Part shown: one piece after another, positions 50,300 through 59,050 of the stretch
Layout: the number at the start of each line of letters is the position of its first letter
Position numbering within the stretch: position 1 is the first letter of the stretch
Source: Fusicatenibacter saccharivorans
Lineage (GTDB): Bacteria; Bacillota; Clostridia; Lachnospirales; Lachnospiraceae
Assembly: GCF_027667425.1 (NCBI RefSeq)
Contig: NZ_JAQEGR010000002.1
Coordinates: 239,221 to 303,220 of the forward strand
Reading direction: 5' to 3'
DNA length: 64,000 nt
The notes under the pieces: generated by a model
The model's input: only the letters and a program-made list of their open reading frames with translations
What the model was told of the DNA's origin: nothing
Database searches by the model: none
Position numbers and translations under genes: made by a program

Positions 50300-50641
50300 G
50301 CGAGCAACGAGTCGAAGTCCGTGCTTGCACGAGATCTTGACGACTGCCGCGAAAGCTTTCATCGAATCCGCTAATTTTTTCGCCTGAATTAGGAAAGTTT
50401 TGTAAAATAATACGAAAAAGGGACTGAGTTCAAAAAAGCACTTGCGTTTTTTAAGTTTTTGAGTTATTTTAGTATCAGTTGGAAATCAAATCCATATGCG
50501 AATGTAAAACAAGGGCGTTCTACAAAAACTTAGCTTTCCTTAGCTGCTTTTTGAGAACCCCTTTTTCTTGTATCAGGACCTTTTTAGAGTCCGGCGGGAA
50601 GGTCGCATCGCAAAATTCACAAATGGAAAGGAAGAAAGAAA
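50300..50641. other. Spacer between fba and the glutamine synthetase gene
   Basis: No gene supportable. A promoter-like pair lies at 50442-50470 (TTGCGT, 17 nt, TATTTT), leaving a leader of ~170 nt. The leader has a T-rich centre and short dyads but does not match the glnA or downstream-peptide glutamine riboswitch motifs. The start codon at 50642 has a GGAAAGGAAG site. Confidence 0.5.
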
Positions 50642-52756
50642 ATGGGAGAATATGTAAATCCGGCCAAAATCTTTGGCGAAAATGTATTCAATGACACTGT
50701 AATGCAGGAACGTCTTCCAAAAAATGTTTACAAGAAGCTGAAAAAGATCATCGAAGAAGGCGGTGAGCTGGATCTTGCTACTGCAGATACGATTGCACAT
50801 GAGATGAAAGAATGGGCAATTGAAAAAGGAGCAACACACTATACACACTGGTTCCAGCCGCTGACTGGTACAACTGCAGAAAAGCACGATTCTTTTATTA
50901 CAGCACCGATGCCGAACGGCAAAGTACTGATGAGCTTCTCCGGTAAAGAGCTGATCAAAGGCGAGCCGGATGCATCTTCTTTCCCGTCCGGTGGACTGCG
51001 TGCTACCTTTGAGGCAAGAGGATATACAGCATGGGACTGCACCTCACCGGCTTTCGTTCGTCAGGACGCAGCAGGCGCAACCCTCTGCATTCCGACTGCA
51101 TTCTGCTCCTACACAGGAGAGGCGCTTGACCAGAAAACACCGCTTCTTCGTTCCATGGAAGCTCTGAATGTACAGTCCCTGCGTCTGTTAAAACTGTTCG
51201 GAAACACCACTTCCAAGAAAGTAACTCCTTCCGTAGGACCGGAGCAGGAATACTTCCTGGTAGATGCAGAGAAATTCCTGCAGAGAAAAGACCTGATCTA
51301 CACCGGCCGTACCCTGTTCGGCGCAATGCCTCCAAAAGGACAGGAGATGGACGATCACTATTTCGGAACCATCCGTCAGAGAATTGCTTCCTTTATGAAG
51401 GAGGTCAACATTGAGCTGTGGAAGATGGGCGTTACCGCAAAGACACAGCACAATGAGGTTGCACCGGCACAGCATGAGCTGGCTTCCATCTATTCCGAGG
51501 CAAACGTAGCAGTCGACAACAACCAGCTCGTAATGCAGACCTTAAAGAGAGTTGCATGCCAGCACGGACTGAAATGCCTGCTGCATGAGAAACCGTTCGC
51601 AGGTGTCAACGGTTCCGGAAAACATAACAACTGGTCCATCACCACAGATGACGGCATCAACCTTCTTGAGCCGGGCAAAACACCGCACGAGAACATTCAG
51701 TTCCTGCTTGTGTTAAGCTGCGTCCTGAAAGCTGTTGATGTTCACGCAGATCTGCTCCGTGAGTCCGCAGCCGATCCGGGAAACGATCACAGACTGGGAG
51801 CCAACGAGGCACCGCCGGCCATCATTTCCGTATTCCTTGGCGAGCAGCTGGAGGACGTTGTTGAGCAGCTGATCAGCACCGGAAATGCAACCAAGAGTAA
51901 AAAAGAGGGCGTTCTGGAGACTGGTGTTAAGACGCTTCCGGATCTCAAGAAAGACGCTACCGACCGTAACAGAACCTCACCGTTCGCCTTCACCGGAAAC
52001 AAATTCGAGTTCCGTATGGTTGGTTCCCGTGACTCCGTTGCAGCTCCGAACATCGTACTGAACACCATCGTTGCAGAAGCATTCCGCGATGCATGCGATG
52101 TACTGGAAGGCGCTGAAAACTTTGAGGACGCTGTCCATGATCTGATCAAGAAGAACTTAAGTGAGCATCAGAGAATCATCTTCAATGGCGACGGATATGC
52201 AGATGAGTGGTTAGCTGAGGCAGAGAGAAGAGGACTTCCGAACATCAAATCCATGGTGTACGCAATCCCGGCACTGACCACTGATACCGCAATCAAACTG
52301 TTCGGCGATTTCAAAGTATTCACCGAGGCAGAGCTGGTATCCCGTGCAGAAGTTAAATTCGAGAACTATGCAAAGACCATCAACATCGAAGCAAAGACCA
52401 TGATCGACATGGCAAGCAAACAGATCATCCCGGCAGTCATCAAATATGCGACTTCCCTGGCTGGATCCATCAACACCATCACCGCAGCAGGTGTTACGGC
52501 AGTTGGTGTACAGAAGAATCTGCTGAACGAGACAAGTGCACTGCTTGAGGAGACCCAGAAAGCACTCGACGAGCTGATCGCAATCGAGAATGCAGGATGC
52601 GAGATGGAAGACGGCGAAGCAAAAGCAAAATACTACTACGAGAAAGTTGCTCCGGCTATGGAGGCACTCCGTGCACCGGTTGACAAACTGGAAATGATCG
52701 TAGACAAAGAGATGTGGCCGATGCCGTCCTACGGCGATCTGATGTTTGAGGTTTAA
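50642..52756 (+). CDS. glnN: Glutamine synthetase type III
   Basis: A 704-residue GSIII, which makes glutamine from glutamate, ammonia and ATP. The large size and KHDSFI...PNGKVLMSFSGKELIKGEPD region distinguish it from GSI (about 450 residues). Later blocks include GPEQEYFLVD, TAKTQHNEVAPAQHELASIY, ATP/glutamate-site KPFAGVNGSGKHNNWS and NRTSPFAFTGNKFEFRMVGS. It sits alone; copy B of the structured repeat begins ten nt after the stop. As nitrogen regulation is expected for this gene, the element after it may be part of the transcript. Confidence 0.96.
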   Translation: MGEYVNPAKIFGENVFNDTVMQERLPKNVYKKLKKIIEEGGELDLATADTIAHEMKEWAIEKGATHYTHWFQPLTGTTAEKHDSFITAPMPNGKVLMSFSGKELIKGEPDASSFPSGGLRATFEARGYTAWDCTSPAFVRQDAAGATLCIPTAFCSYTGEALDQKTPLLRSMEALNVQSLRLLKLFGNTTSKKVTPSVGPEQEYFLVDAEKFLQRKDLIYTGRTLFGAMPPKGQEMDDHYFGTIRQRIASFMKEVNIELWKMGVTAKTQHNEVAPAQHELASIYSEANVAVDNNQLVMQTLKRVACQHGLKCLLHEKPFAGVNGSGKHNNWSITTDDGINLLEPGKTPHENIQFLLVLSCVLKAVDVHADLLRESAADPGNDHRLGANEAPPAIISVFLGEQLEDVVEQLISTGNATKSKKEGVLETGVKTLPDLKKDATDRNRTSPFAFTGNKFEFRMVGSRDSVAAPNIVLNTIVAEAFRDACDVLEGAENFEDAVHDLIKKNLSEHQRIIFNGDGYADEWLAEAERRGLPNIKSMVYAIPALTTDTAIKLFGDFKVFTEAELVSRAEVKFENYAKTINIEAKTMIDMASKQIIPAVIKYATSLAGSINTITAAGVTAVGVQKNLLNETSALLEETQKALDELIAIENAGCEMEDGEAKAKYYYEKVAPAMEALRAPVDKLEMIVDKEMWPMPSYGDLMFEV

Positions 52757-52766
52757 CCCTAGTAGA

Positions 52767-52932
52767 CAAGAAGTCTCCCACTTCTAAAGCGGTGGGATGA
52801 ATTGTTAAAAGAAACACAACGGCAGTGGCGGGCGGAGAGAAATCGGTATCCTCCACTGACATGAGGTAAGTCACAGTCGAACTATTTTCGGCATGTCAGA
52901 CTCCGTGAAAATACCGACTGTGAGTTGAAACA
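52767..52932 (+). repeat. Structured intergenic repeat, copy B
   Basis: The 166 bp partner of 330-498, starting 10 nt after the glnN stop. It keeps the opening hairpin (tcccac/gtggga), the cagtgg/ccactg stem with the same ggagagaaatcggtatcc core, and the catgtcagactc-gtgaaa segment. The 8 bp stem is tcacagtc/gactgtga here against ccacagtc/gactgtgg in copy A, a compensatory pair change. The inner hairpin is cgaa/ttcg here and agca/tgct in copy A, different sequence with the same pairing. It ends ttgaaacaa before the terminator at 52987. Confidence 0.75.
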
Positions 52933-52986
52933 ATCCGCAGACGATCCGCTAAATTGTAAAAATTCTGTGAAAACAGGGCAGAAAAA

Positions 52987-53017
52987 GAGGCTGTTTTTGA
53001 CAACAGCCTCTTTTTTT
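52987..53017 (+). terminator. Terminator of glnN, overlapping the next promoter
   Basis: gaggctgtt/aacagcctc stem (52987-52995, 53002-53010) with a 6 nt loop and seven Ts. The -35 box TTGACA of the next promoter starts in the loop. Confidence 0.85.
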
Positions 53018-53025
53018 AGTATAAT
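52997..53025 (+). promoter_or_regulatory. Consensus promoter nested in a terminator
   Basis: TTGACA (52997-53002), a 17 nt spacer and TATAAT (53020-53025): perfect consensus at both boxes. The -35 lies in the loop and right arm of the glnN terminator. It drives the gene at 53139. Confidence 0.9.
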
Positions 53026-53138
53026 GGGGATTAGCTGTTGCCAGAAGAAAAGGGCGGACAGCGCTGCCGGAAGAAACGGCAGGAAAACATGGAGGAAACG
53101 CTTCTGGATTTCGAAGGAAAACAGAAGTATACAGAACA

Positions 53139-53825
53139 ATGAATGCAGAACTGGAAATTTTAGGTGTGAAGCTGAAACATTACCGCGTCGATGCGGCAAT
53201 GGAGATTGCAGAGGAATACCTCTCGAACGATAAGCTGAACACCATCGGGATTGTTACAATGCAGATGCTGATGCAGGCGAGCAAGGAACCGACGTGGAAA
53301 CAGTATATCGAAGATCTGGATCTGACGGTCATCGGGGAAACCGAGGTGCTGGAGGCAGCAGGAATTGACCCGGAGACGCCGTCCTATGAGGAAGTGGAGA
53401 CGAACGAGTTCATCGCACGCTTTTTCTGGGGACTGATTCAGAAGAAAAGCCGGATTTTCGTACTGGGCGACACTGGGGAAGAACTGCAGACACTGCAGAA
53501 ATATCTGACAGAAACGTATCCCGGCATTGAGATCGGAGGCGGTGCTGTCGTCGAGACGCTGGAGGAATCCGCGTTTGACAGCCTGGTCAACGAGATCAAC
53601 AGCCAGACGACGGACGTGATTGTGAGCGGCCTTGCGGGAACGCGGCAGGATCGTTTCGTTCTGGAAAACAGCAGCAAAATCAGCGCAAAAATCTGGCTGA
53701 GCCTTGGCGAGCATTCGACGCTGCAGAACGAGGCCGGTATAAAAACGAGCTGGTGGGGAACTCTGCTAAAGAAGAATACGTTCAAGTGGATGGTAACAAA
53801 ATATAACAGCGAAAAGGACGGTTGA
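53139..53825 (+). CDS. WecG/TagA/CpsF (GT26)-like glycosyltransferase family protein
   Basis: A 228-residue protein. The start (MNAELEILGVKLKHYRVDAA) and the region EYLSNDKLNTIGIVTMQML resemble the first part of GT26 enzymes. The segment ESAFDSLVNEINSQTTDVIVSGL corresponds to the NxxxPD-like P-x-x-E area, but the usual GxPrQE motif reads GTRQDRFV. The catalytic Asp and N-terminal donor-site residues of TagA are not obvious, so this may be a divergent or non-enzymatic member. It is coupled to the YitT-like gene that follows. Confidence 0.65.
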   Translation: MNAELEILGVKLKHYRVDAAMEIAEEYLSNDKLNTIGIVTMQMLMQASKEPTWKQYIEDLDLTVIGETEVLEAAGIDPETPSYEEVETNEFIARFFWGLIQKKSRIFVLGDTGEELQTLQKYLTETYPGIEIGGGAVVETLEESAFDSLVNEINSQTTDVIVSGLAGTRQDRFVLENSSKISAKIWLSLGEHSTLQNEAGIKTSWWGTLLKKNTFKWMVTKYNSEKDG

Positions 53826-53830
53826 AGTTC

Positions 53831-54700
53831 ATGAACTGGATACGGAACAAACAGCAGTGGAGAGATTATCTGCTGATTACGCTGGGAACCGCGGTCATGG
53901 CGGTTGCGACCAGCTCGATTTACGACCCGGCGGGGCTTGTTACTGGAGGATTTTCCGGTCTTGCAATCGTCATCAAACAACTGAGCCAGATGCTGTTCGG
54001 AAAAGGAGTTCCGCTCTGGGTGACGAACCTTGTGCTGAACATTCCGCTCTTTCTGTTCGGAATCCGCATGAGCCGCGATTTTCTGGTGAAAACCATCTTC
54101 GGAACCCTGATGAATACGTTCTGGATTGCCGTTCTCCCGGTGCTGCAGCTGGTGCCGGATGACAGGATGCTTTCCGCACTGTTCGGCGGCGTTCTGATGG
54201 GAGCAGGCATCGGCCTCGTCTTCATCGGAAACGGTACGACGGGCGGAACGGATATGATGGCGGCTCTGATCCAGAGAAAGCTGCGCCACTATTCCGTTGC
54301 ACAGGTTATGCAGGTGCTTGATGGAATCATCGTCATCGCCGGTATTTTTGTCTTCGGTATCCACGCTTCGCTCTATGCGATCGTGGCAATCTACGTGACG
54401 ACGAAAATGACGGATGCCCTGATGGAAGGTATGAATTATGCGAAATCCGCGTTTATCATTACCGCGCATCCGGAGCAGGTAGCCGATGAGCTCATGAAAG
54501 AACTCGACCGCGGCGCGTCCGGCATCCACATCAAGGGAATGTACACGGGCGAAGAGCGTATGATGGTATTCTGTGTTGTGGGCAAAAAACAGATCCCGCA
54601 GCTCAAACAGATCGTAGGAACGATCGATCCGGACGCGTTTGTCGTTGTGTCGGATGCAAGAGAGGTCTTAGGAGAGGGCTTCCAGACGGATTTCTCCTGA
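53831..54700 (+). CDS. YitT family membrane protein (DUF161 + DUF2179)
   Basis: A 289-residue protein with five or six membrane segments in the first ~185 residues (DUF161-type: YDPAGLVTGGFSGLAIV, GNGTTGGTDMMAALIQ, VYAIVAIYVTTK) and a C-terminal DUF2179 domain (KSAFIITAHPEQVADELMKE...RMMVFCVVGKKQIPQLKQI) likely to bind a small ligand in the cytoplasm. Transport or sensing function is not established. I chose the ATG at 53831; a TTG at 53822 overlapping the upstream stop is an alternative. It is transcribed with the GT26-like gene. Confidence 0.85.
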   Translation: MNWIRNKQQWRDYLLITLGTAVMAVATSSIYDPAGLVTGGFSGLAIVIKQLSQMLFGKGVPLWVTNLVLNIPLFLFGIRMSRDFLVKTIFGTLMNTFWIAVLPVLQLVPDDRMLSALFGGVLMGAGIGLVFIGNGTTGGTDMMAALIQRKLRHYSVAQVMQVLDGIIVIAGIFVFGIHASLYAIVAIYVTTKMTDALMEGMNYAKSAFIITAHPEQVADELMKELDRGASGIHIKGMYTGEERMMVFCVVGKKQIPQLKQIVGTIDPDAFVVVSDAREVLGEGFQTDFS

Positions 54701-54885
54701 CCTTTTTACGTATTTTGTGGTATAAATGTTGTGTTTTCTCTTCCTTTTTTGTCTATTTTGTATTAAAATAAGTATATCTGTGAGGTACTTTGCATCAGGC
54801 GCAGAACCATAGGGGTGTGGATATGCCTGGCAATGAAAGCGGGTGCAGCCGGAGACAAACTATAGGATGAAAGAGGGAAGAAAAT
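54701..54885 (+). promoter_or_regulatory. Leader of the PucR/CdaR-type regulator gene
   Basis: A weak promoter (TTGTCT 54749-54754, 18 nt, TATATC 54773-54778) is followed by a ~110 nt leader. Its caggc/gcctg stem surrounds a G-rich loop, then comes a GCGGGTGCAGCCGGAGAC segment. It looks structured but matches no RNA class that I know. Confidence 0.35.
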
Positions 54886-55974
54886 ATGATTTCAAATCAG
54901 ATTTTACAGAGTACCATTGAGGGAATCAAAAATATTTCGCGTGTCGAACTCTGCGTGACTGATGTAGAAGGAAAAGTTCTGGTAACGACGTTTCCGGAGG
55001 TTGAGATCAGCCAGAATGATATTGTAACGTTTGCGCAGTCTCAGGCAGATTCCCAGACCATGAAAAATTATCAGTTTTTTAAAGTATACGATGAACACCA
55101 GCTGGAGTACATTCTGGTTGTAAAAGGCGGAAACGATGACATTCACCTGATCGGGAAAATGGTTACCTTCCAGATTCAGGGCCTCCTTACCGCCTACAAG
55201 GAGCGCTTCGATAAAGACAACTTTATCAAGAATCTGCTGCTCGACAACCTGCTGCTGGTCGACATCTACAACAGGGCGAAGAAGTTACATATTGAAGTGG
55301 AAGCACGCCGCCTTGTATTTATTCTTGAGACAAATCCGGATAAAAACAGCGGGGCGCTGGAAAGCGTCAAGAGTCTGCTCGGTACCAAATCCGGTGACTT
55401 TATCACTGCCGTCGATGAGAAAAACATTATCATCGTCAAGGAACTTGCTCCAGGTGAGGATTATGCCCAGATGAACAAAGTGGCAGCCACCATTCTGGAA
55501 GCAGCAGGAAGAGATGAGGAGGGGAAAACCCACGTTGCTTACGGTACCATTGTCAAGGAGATCAAAGAAGTATCGCGTTCCTACAAAGAAGCCAGAATGG
55601 CGATGGACGTTGGAAAAATTTTCTCCGCTGAGAATGATATCTATGCATACAGCTCACTGGGCATCGGCCGTCTGATTTACCAGCTTCCGATCCCACTGTG
55701 CAAAATGTTCATCAAAGAAATTTTCGGCAACAAATCGCCGGATGACTTTGATGAGGAGACACTGACAACGATCAATAAATTCTTTGAAAATTCTCTGAAT
55801 GTCTCGGAAACCTCGAGACAGCTTTATATACACCGAAATACCCTTGTCTATCGGCTGGATAAGCTGCAGAAGAGCACGGGACTCGATCTTAGAGTTTTTG
55901 AAGATGCGATCACATTCAAGATTGCGCTTATGGTTGTGCAGTACATGAAATACATGGAAACGCTCGATTATTAA
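54886..55974 (+). CDS. PucR/CdaR-type transcriptional regulator
   Basis: A 362-residue regulator. The N-terminal ~120 residues resemble the sugar-diacid recognition (CdaR) sensor domain, starting SNQILQSTIEGIKNISRVEL. The middle is a GGDEF-like/diguanylate-like CdaR core. The C-terminal ~60 residues form the PucR-type HTH: FFENSLNVSETSRQLYIHRN, TLVYRLDKLQ-STGLDLR. In Lachnospiraceae it commonly precedes ftsE; here ftsE begins 26 nt after its stop. Its effector is unknown. Confidence 0.8.
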   Translation: MISNQILQSTIEGIKNISRVELCVTDVEGKVLVTTFPEVEISQNDIVTFAQSQADSQTMKNYQFFKVYDEHQLEYILVVKGGNDDIHLIGKMVTFQIQGLLTAYKERFDKDNFIKNLLLDNLLLVDIYNRAKKLHIEVEARRLVFILETNPDKNSGALESVKSLLGTKSGDFITAVDEKNIIIVKELAPGEDYAQMNKVAATILEAAGRDEEGKTHVAYGTIVKEIKEVSRSYKEARMAMDVGKIFSAENDIYAYSSLGIGRLIYQLPIPLCKMFIKEIFGNKSPDDFDEETLTTINKFFENSLNVSETSRQLYIHRNTLVYRLDKLQKSTGLDLRVFEDAITFKIALMVVQYMKYMETLDY

Positions 55975-56000
55975 GCGAGAACCCTTGAAGGAGGAATTGC

Positions 56001-56684
56001 ATGATAACATTGGATAGTGTAAGTAAGAGTTACGCGAAAGGCCAGCCGGCCGTCAACAACGTATCCTTACACATCGAGAAGGGGGAATTCGTCTTTATCG
56101 TGGGAAACAGCGGTTCTGGAAAATCGACGCTGATCAAGCTCCTTTTGAAAGAACTCGAGCCCACATCCGGTACCATTAAGGTAAACGGACAGATCTTAAA
56201 TAAAATGAAACGCTGGAGAGTGCCGAAATACCGCCGCGGTGTCGGCGTCGTATTCCAGGATTTCCGCCTTTTAAAAGACCGGAATGTCTATGAAAACGTA
56301 GCATTCGCACAGCGTGTCATCGAGAAACCGAACCGCGTCATCAAAAAGCGCGTGCCGGAAGTCCTGACGCTGGTCGGACTGGCAGAGAAGTACAAATCCT
56401 TCCCGAAGGAGCTTTCCGGAGGAGAGCAGCAGCGAGTTGCCGTGGCAAGAGCCATTGTCAACCGGCCTGACATTCTTCTGGCGGACGAGCCGACCGGAAA
56501 CCTGGACCCGGGAAACTCCATGGAGATTATGAAGCTCCTGGAGGAAATCAACAACAGAGGAACGACCGTTCTTGTGGTAACCCACAACCGTGAGATCGTC
56601 AACTCCATGAAAAAACGCGTTATTACCATGCGAAAAGGCGTGGTAGTCAGCGATGAGAAGGAGGGCGAGTACCATGAGGTTTAG
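56001..56684 (+). CDS. ftsE: Cell division ATP-binding protein FtsE
   Basis: A 227-residue ABC ATPase that pairs with FtsX to drive cell-wall hydrolases at division. Walker A is GNSGSGKST (about 36-44), the Q-loop VVFQDFRLL (about 83-91), signature LSGGEQQRV (about 139-147), Walker B ILLADEPTGNLDP (about 159-171), then the H-loop THNRE. Its 3' end overlaps the ftsX start by 11 nt. Confidence 0.96.
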   Translation: MITLDSVSKSYAKGQPAVNNVSLHIEKGEFVFIVGNSGSGKSTLIKLLLKELEPTSGTIKVNGQILNKMKRWRVPKYRRGVGVVFQDFRLLKDRNVYENVAFAQRVIEKPNRVIKKRVPEVLTLVGLAEKYKSFPKELSGGEQQRVAVARAIVNRPDILLADEPTGNLDPGNSMEIMKLLEEINNRGTTVLVVTHNREIVNSMKKRVITMRKGVVVSDEKEGEYHEV

Positions 56685-57588
56685 TACACTGGGCTACAGC
56701 ATCAAACAGGGTGTCAAAAACATCTGGAGAAACAAGATGTTCTCGCTGGCATCCATCGCAACCATGGGAGCCTGTATCTTTCTGTTCGGTATCTTCTTTG
56801 CGGTTGTCATCAACTTTAACTACATCGTAAAAAATGCCGAGACAGACGTATCCATGACCGTCTTCTTCAACGAAGATGTGGATCAGGCGACGATCGATGA
56901 GATCGGAACGGAGATCAAGGCCAAGACCGATGTGGTCAAGGAATGTAAGTATGTTTCCGCGGATGAGACGTGGGAAAACTTTGCAAAACAGTATTTCGAA
57001 GGAAAAGAGGAATACAAGGACGGCTTTAAGCCAAACGACAACCCGCTCGCAACTTCTGCTCACTACGAGGTTTACGTATACCAGGTAGAGACGCAGGATG
57101 CACTGGCTGAGTATATCCGCTCGCTGGACGGTGTCCGTGAGGTTAAACAGGCCGAGGGCGCAACAACAACGTTGACGACGATGAACCGTGTCATTGGCTA
57201 CGTTTCCATCGCGATCATCCTGATTCTTCTTGCCGTATCTGTTTTCCTGATCAGCAATACCGTCACGATCGGTATTTCGGTCCGGAAAGAGGAGATCGGT
57301 ATCATGAAGCTGATCGGTGCGACGAACCTGTTTGTAAGGGCTCCGTTCCTGATCGAGGGTATCCTGATCGGTCTTGTCGGAGCAGCGATTCCGCTGGGGC
57401 TGCTGTACGTTGTATACAACAGAGTCATCAGCTACGTTATGACGGAGTTCAGCGTACTGTCGAACTTTATGGCATTCATGCCGGTATCGGCCGTCTTCCG
57501 GATTCTGCTTCCAGTCGGACTCATTCTCGGTATGGGAATCGGTCTTGTCGGCAGTATCTTTACGATTCGAAAACACTTGAAAGTCTGA
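56674..57588 (+). CDS. ftsX: Cell division membrane protein FtsX
   Basis: A 304-residue membrane protein with four segments: one near residues 22-47, an extracytoplasmic domain of ~120 residues, then three segments in the C-terminal third. GYSIKQGVKNIWRNKMFSLA at the N terminus and VRKEEIGIMKLIGATNLFVR between helices 2 and 3 are FtsX hallmarks. The ATG at 56674 has GAAGGAGGG upstream. A S41 protease gene follows after a hairpin, a common linkage. Confidence 0.95.
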   Translation: MRFSTLGYSIKQGVKNIWRNKMFSLASIATMGACIFLFGIFFAVVINFNYIVKNAETDVSMTVFFNEDVDQATIDEIGTEIKAKTDVVKECKYVSADETWENFAKQYFEGKEEYKDGFKPNDNPLATSAHYEVYVYQVETQDALAEYIRSLDGVREVKQAEGATTTLTTMNRVIGYVSIAIILILLAVSVFLISNTVTIGISVRKEEIGIMKLIGATNLFVRAPFLIEGILIGLVGAAIPLGLLYVVYNRVISYVMTEFSVLSNFMAFMPVSAVFRILLPVGLILGMGIGLVGSIFTIRKHLKV

Positions 57589-57620
57589 TAGGATTAGACA
57601 ATATAATGAAGTAAAAATAA

Positions 57621-57650
57621 GTCCCGGAATCCGTCAAAAGATTCCGGGAT
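57621..57650 (+). terminator. Hairpin between ftsX and the S41 protease
   Basis: A tcccggaatc/gattccggga 10 bp stem with an 8 nt loop and only a weak T-tract. It may be an attenuator with read-through to the S41 gene. A possible promoter (TTGAAA, 19 nt, TATAAT at 57602) precedes it. Confidence 0.55.
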
Positions 57651-57671
57651 CTTTCGATTGGGAGGCATATT

Positions 57672-58931
57672 TTGGAAGAACTGATGAAGGAAGAAAAAGA
57701 GGGCGTAAAAGCGGCAGAGCAGGAAAAACCGAAAAAGCGCAGAAACAGAAAGAAAAACCGAAAAAATGAGATGCGGAAGAGCTACTTTGCGGGCATGATT
57801 TCGATGCTGGCGATTGTAATGATCGTGCTTGTCGGAACAACGTTTCTCTGGCCGGGAAGCAGTGCGGACCACCCCGGCGGCTTCTGGTCGTGGCGGAAGA
57901 CGGCGGCGATCAAAGCGATGATCAGCCAGCTTTACGCGGGCGATGTGGATGACACAGAGCTGTCGGATGCGATGTATAAAGGGATGATCAGCGGCCTCGG
58001 CGACAAGTATTCTACGTATTACACGAAAGAGGAATACGAAGCGATCAAGACAGCGCAGGAGGGTTACTATCAGGGCATCGGTGTTACGGTGACGCTGGAC
58101 GGCGATAAGCTGCAGGTCACCGGCGTACAGGACGATACCCCGGCGGCGAAGGCCGGTATTCAGGCGGATGACCGCATTGTGAAGATTGACGGGCAGACAC
58201 TCGAAGGCTTAAGCCTCAACGATGCGGTCGGTCTTCTGAAAAACAGCGAGAACGATACCGTGACGCTTTCCATCGAGCGGGAAGGCGAGGCGGATCTGAT
58301 TGAAACGGAAGTCACAAAAGAGAAGCTTGCGGCGATTGTGGCAGACGGTAAAATGCTGGACGACAAGATCGGCTATCTGGCCATCAGCGAGTTTACAGGG
58401 CTTACCTCCGAGCAGTTCCAGAAAGCATACCAGTCACTGCAGGATCAGGGCATGGAGCGCCTGATCATCGACCTGCGCGGCAATCCGGGCGGCCTTGTGA
58501 CGGCAGTCTGCGACACCCTGCGCCAGATCCTGCCGGAGGGACTCATCGTGTATACCGAGGATAAAAATGGAAAACGGGAAGAGTATACCTGCGACGGCGA
58601 TACCCCGATCTCGATTCCACTCGTCGTGCTGGTCAATGAAAATACGGCAAGTGCGGCAGAAATCTTCACGGGAGCAGTCAAAGATTACGGCATCGGAACG
58701 ATTGTCGGAACGACGACATTCGGAAAAGGCATTGTCCAGAATACATTCCAGCTCTCGGACGGCAGCGTGGTGAAACTGACGATTGCCCATTATTACACGC
58801 CGCTCGGAAACGACATCCACAAGGTCGGCATTACGCCGGATGTCGAGGTGGAGCTGCCGGATGACGCGACGAGCGATGTGCAGCTCGAAAAAGCGTTGGA
58901 AGTTGTCAAAGGACTGGAAAGTGCGGAATAA
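57672..58931 (+). CDS. S41-family C-terminal processing protease (CtpA/CtpB-like)
   Basis: A 419-residue secreted or membrane-anchored serine protease. A basic, Glu/Lys-rich cytoplasmic start is followed by a membrane segment (about 41-60), a PDZ domain (about 120-200, with GIGVTVTLDGDKLQVTGV) and the S41 catalytic domain. The Ser-Lys dyad is intact: Ser327 in NENTASAAEIF and Lys352 in TTFGKGIVQ. The start is taken as TTG at 57672 with GGAGG seven bases upstream; an ATG four codons later is the alternative. It follows ftsEX and probably cleaves division or wall-related proteins. Confidence 0.92.
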   Translation: MEELMKEEKEGVKAAEQEKPKKRRNRKKNRKNEMRKSYFAGMISMLAIVMIVLVGTTFLWPGSSADHPGGFWSWRKTAAIKAMISQLYAGDVDDTELSDAMYKGMISGLGDKYSTYYTKEEYEAIKTAQEGYYQGIGVTVTLDGDKLQVTGVQDDTPAAKAGIQADDRIVKIDGQTLEGLSLNDAVGLLKNSENDTVTLSIEREGEADLIETEVTKEKLAAIVADGKMLDDKIGYLAISEFTGLTSEQFQKAYQSLQDQGMERLIIDLRGNPGGLVTAVCDTLRQILPEGLIVYTEDKNGKREEYTCDGDTPISIPLVVLVNENTASAAEIFTGAVKDYGIGTIVGTTTFGKGIVQNTFQLSDGSVVKLTIAHYYTPLGNDIHKVGITPDVEVELPDDATSDVQLEKALEVVKGLESAE

Positions 58932-59050
58932 AATAAGAATTTTTACAGAAAAGCAGGAAAAAGGTAGGAAAAAAAGCACGAACGTGTTATCTTAGTAGAG
59001 GAGCCGAAAACAGATCTTGGCAGGCTCTAAAAGAAAGTGAGGAAAGACAG

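Noticed and set aside
50471..50641. Glutamine-sensing RNA upstream of glnN
   Set aside because: The expected glnA-motif core sequence is not seen in the leader.
57602..57607. TATAAT box in the ftsX-S41 gap as a firm promoter
   Set aside because: The best -35 (TTGAAA) is 19 nt away inside ftsX, and a hairpin follows, so it is mentioned only within the hairpin entry.
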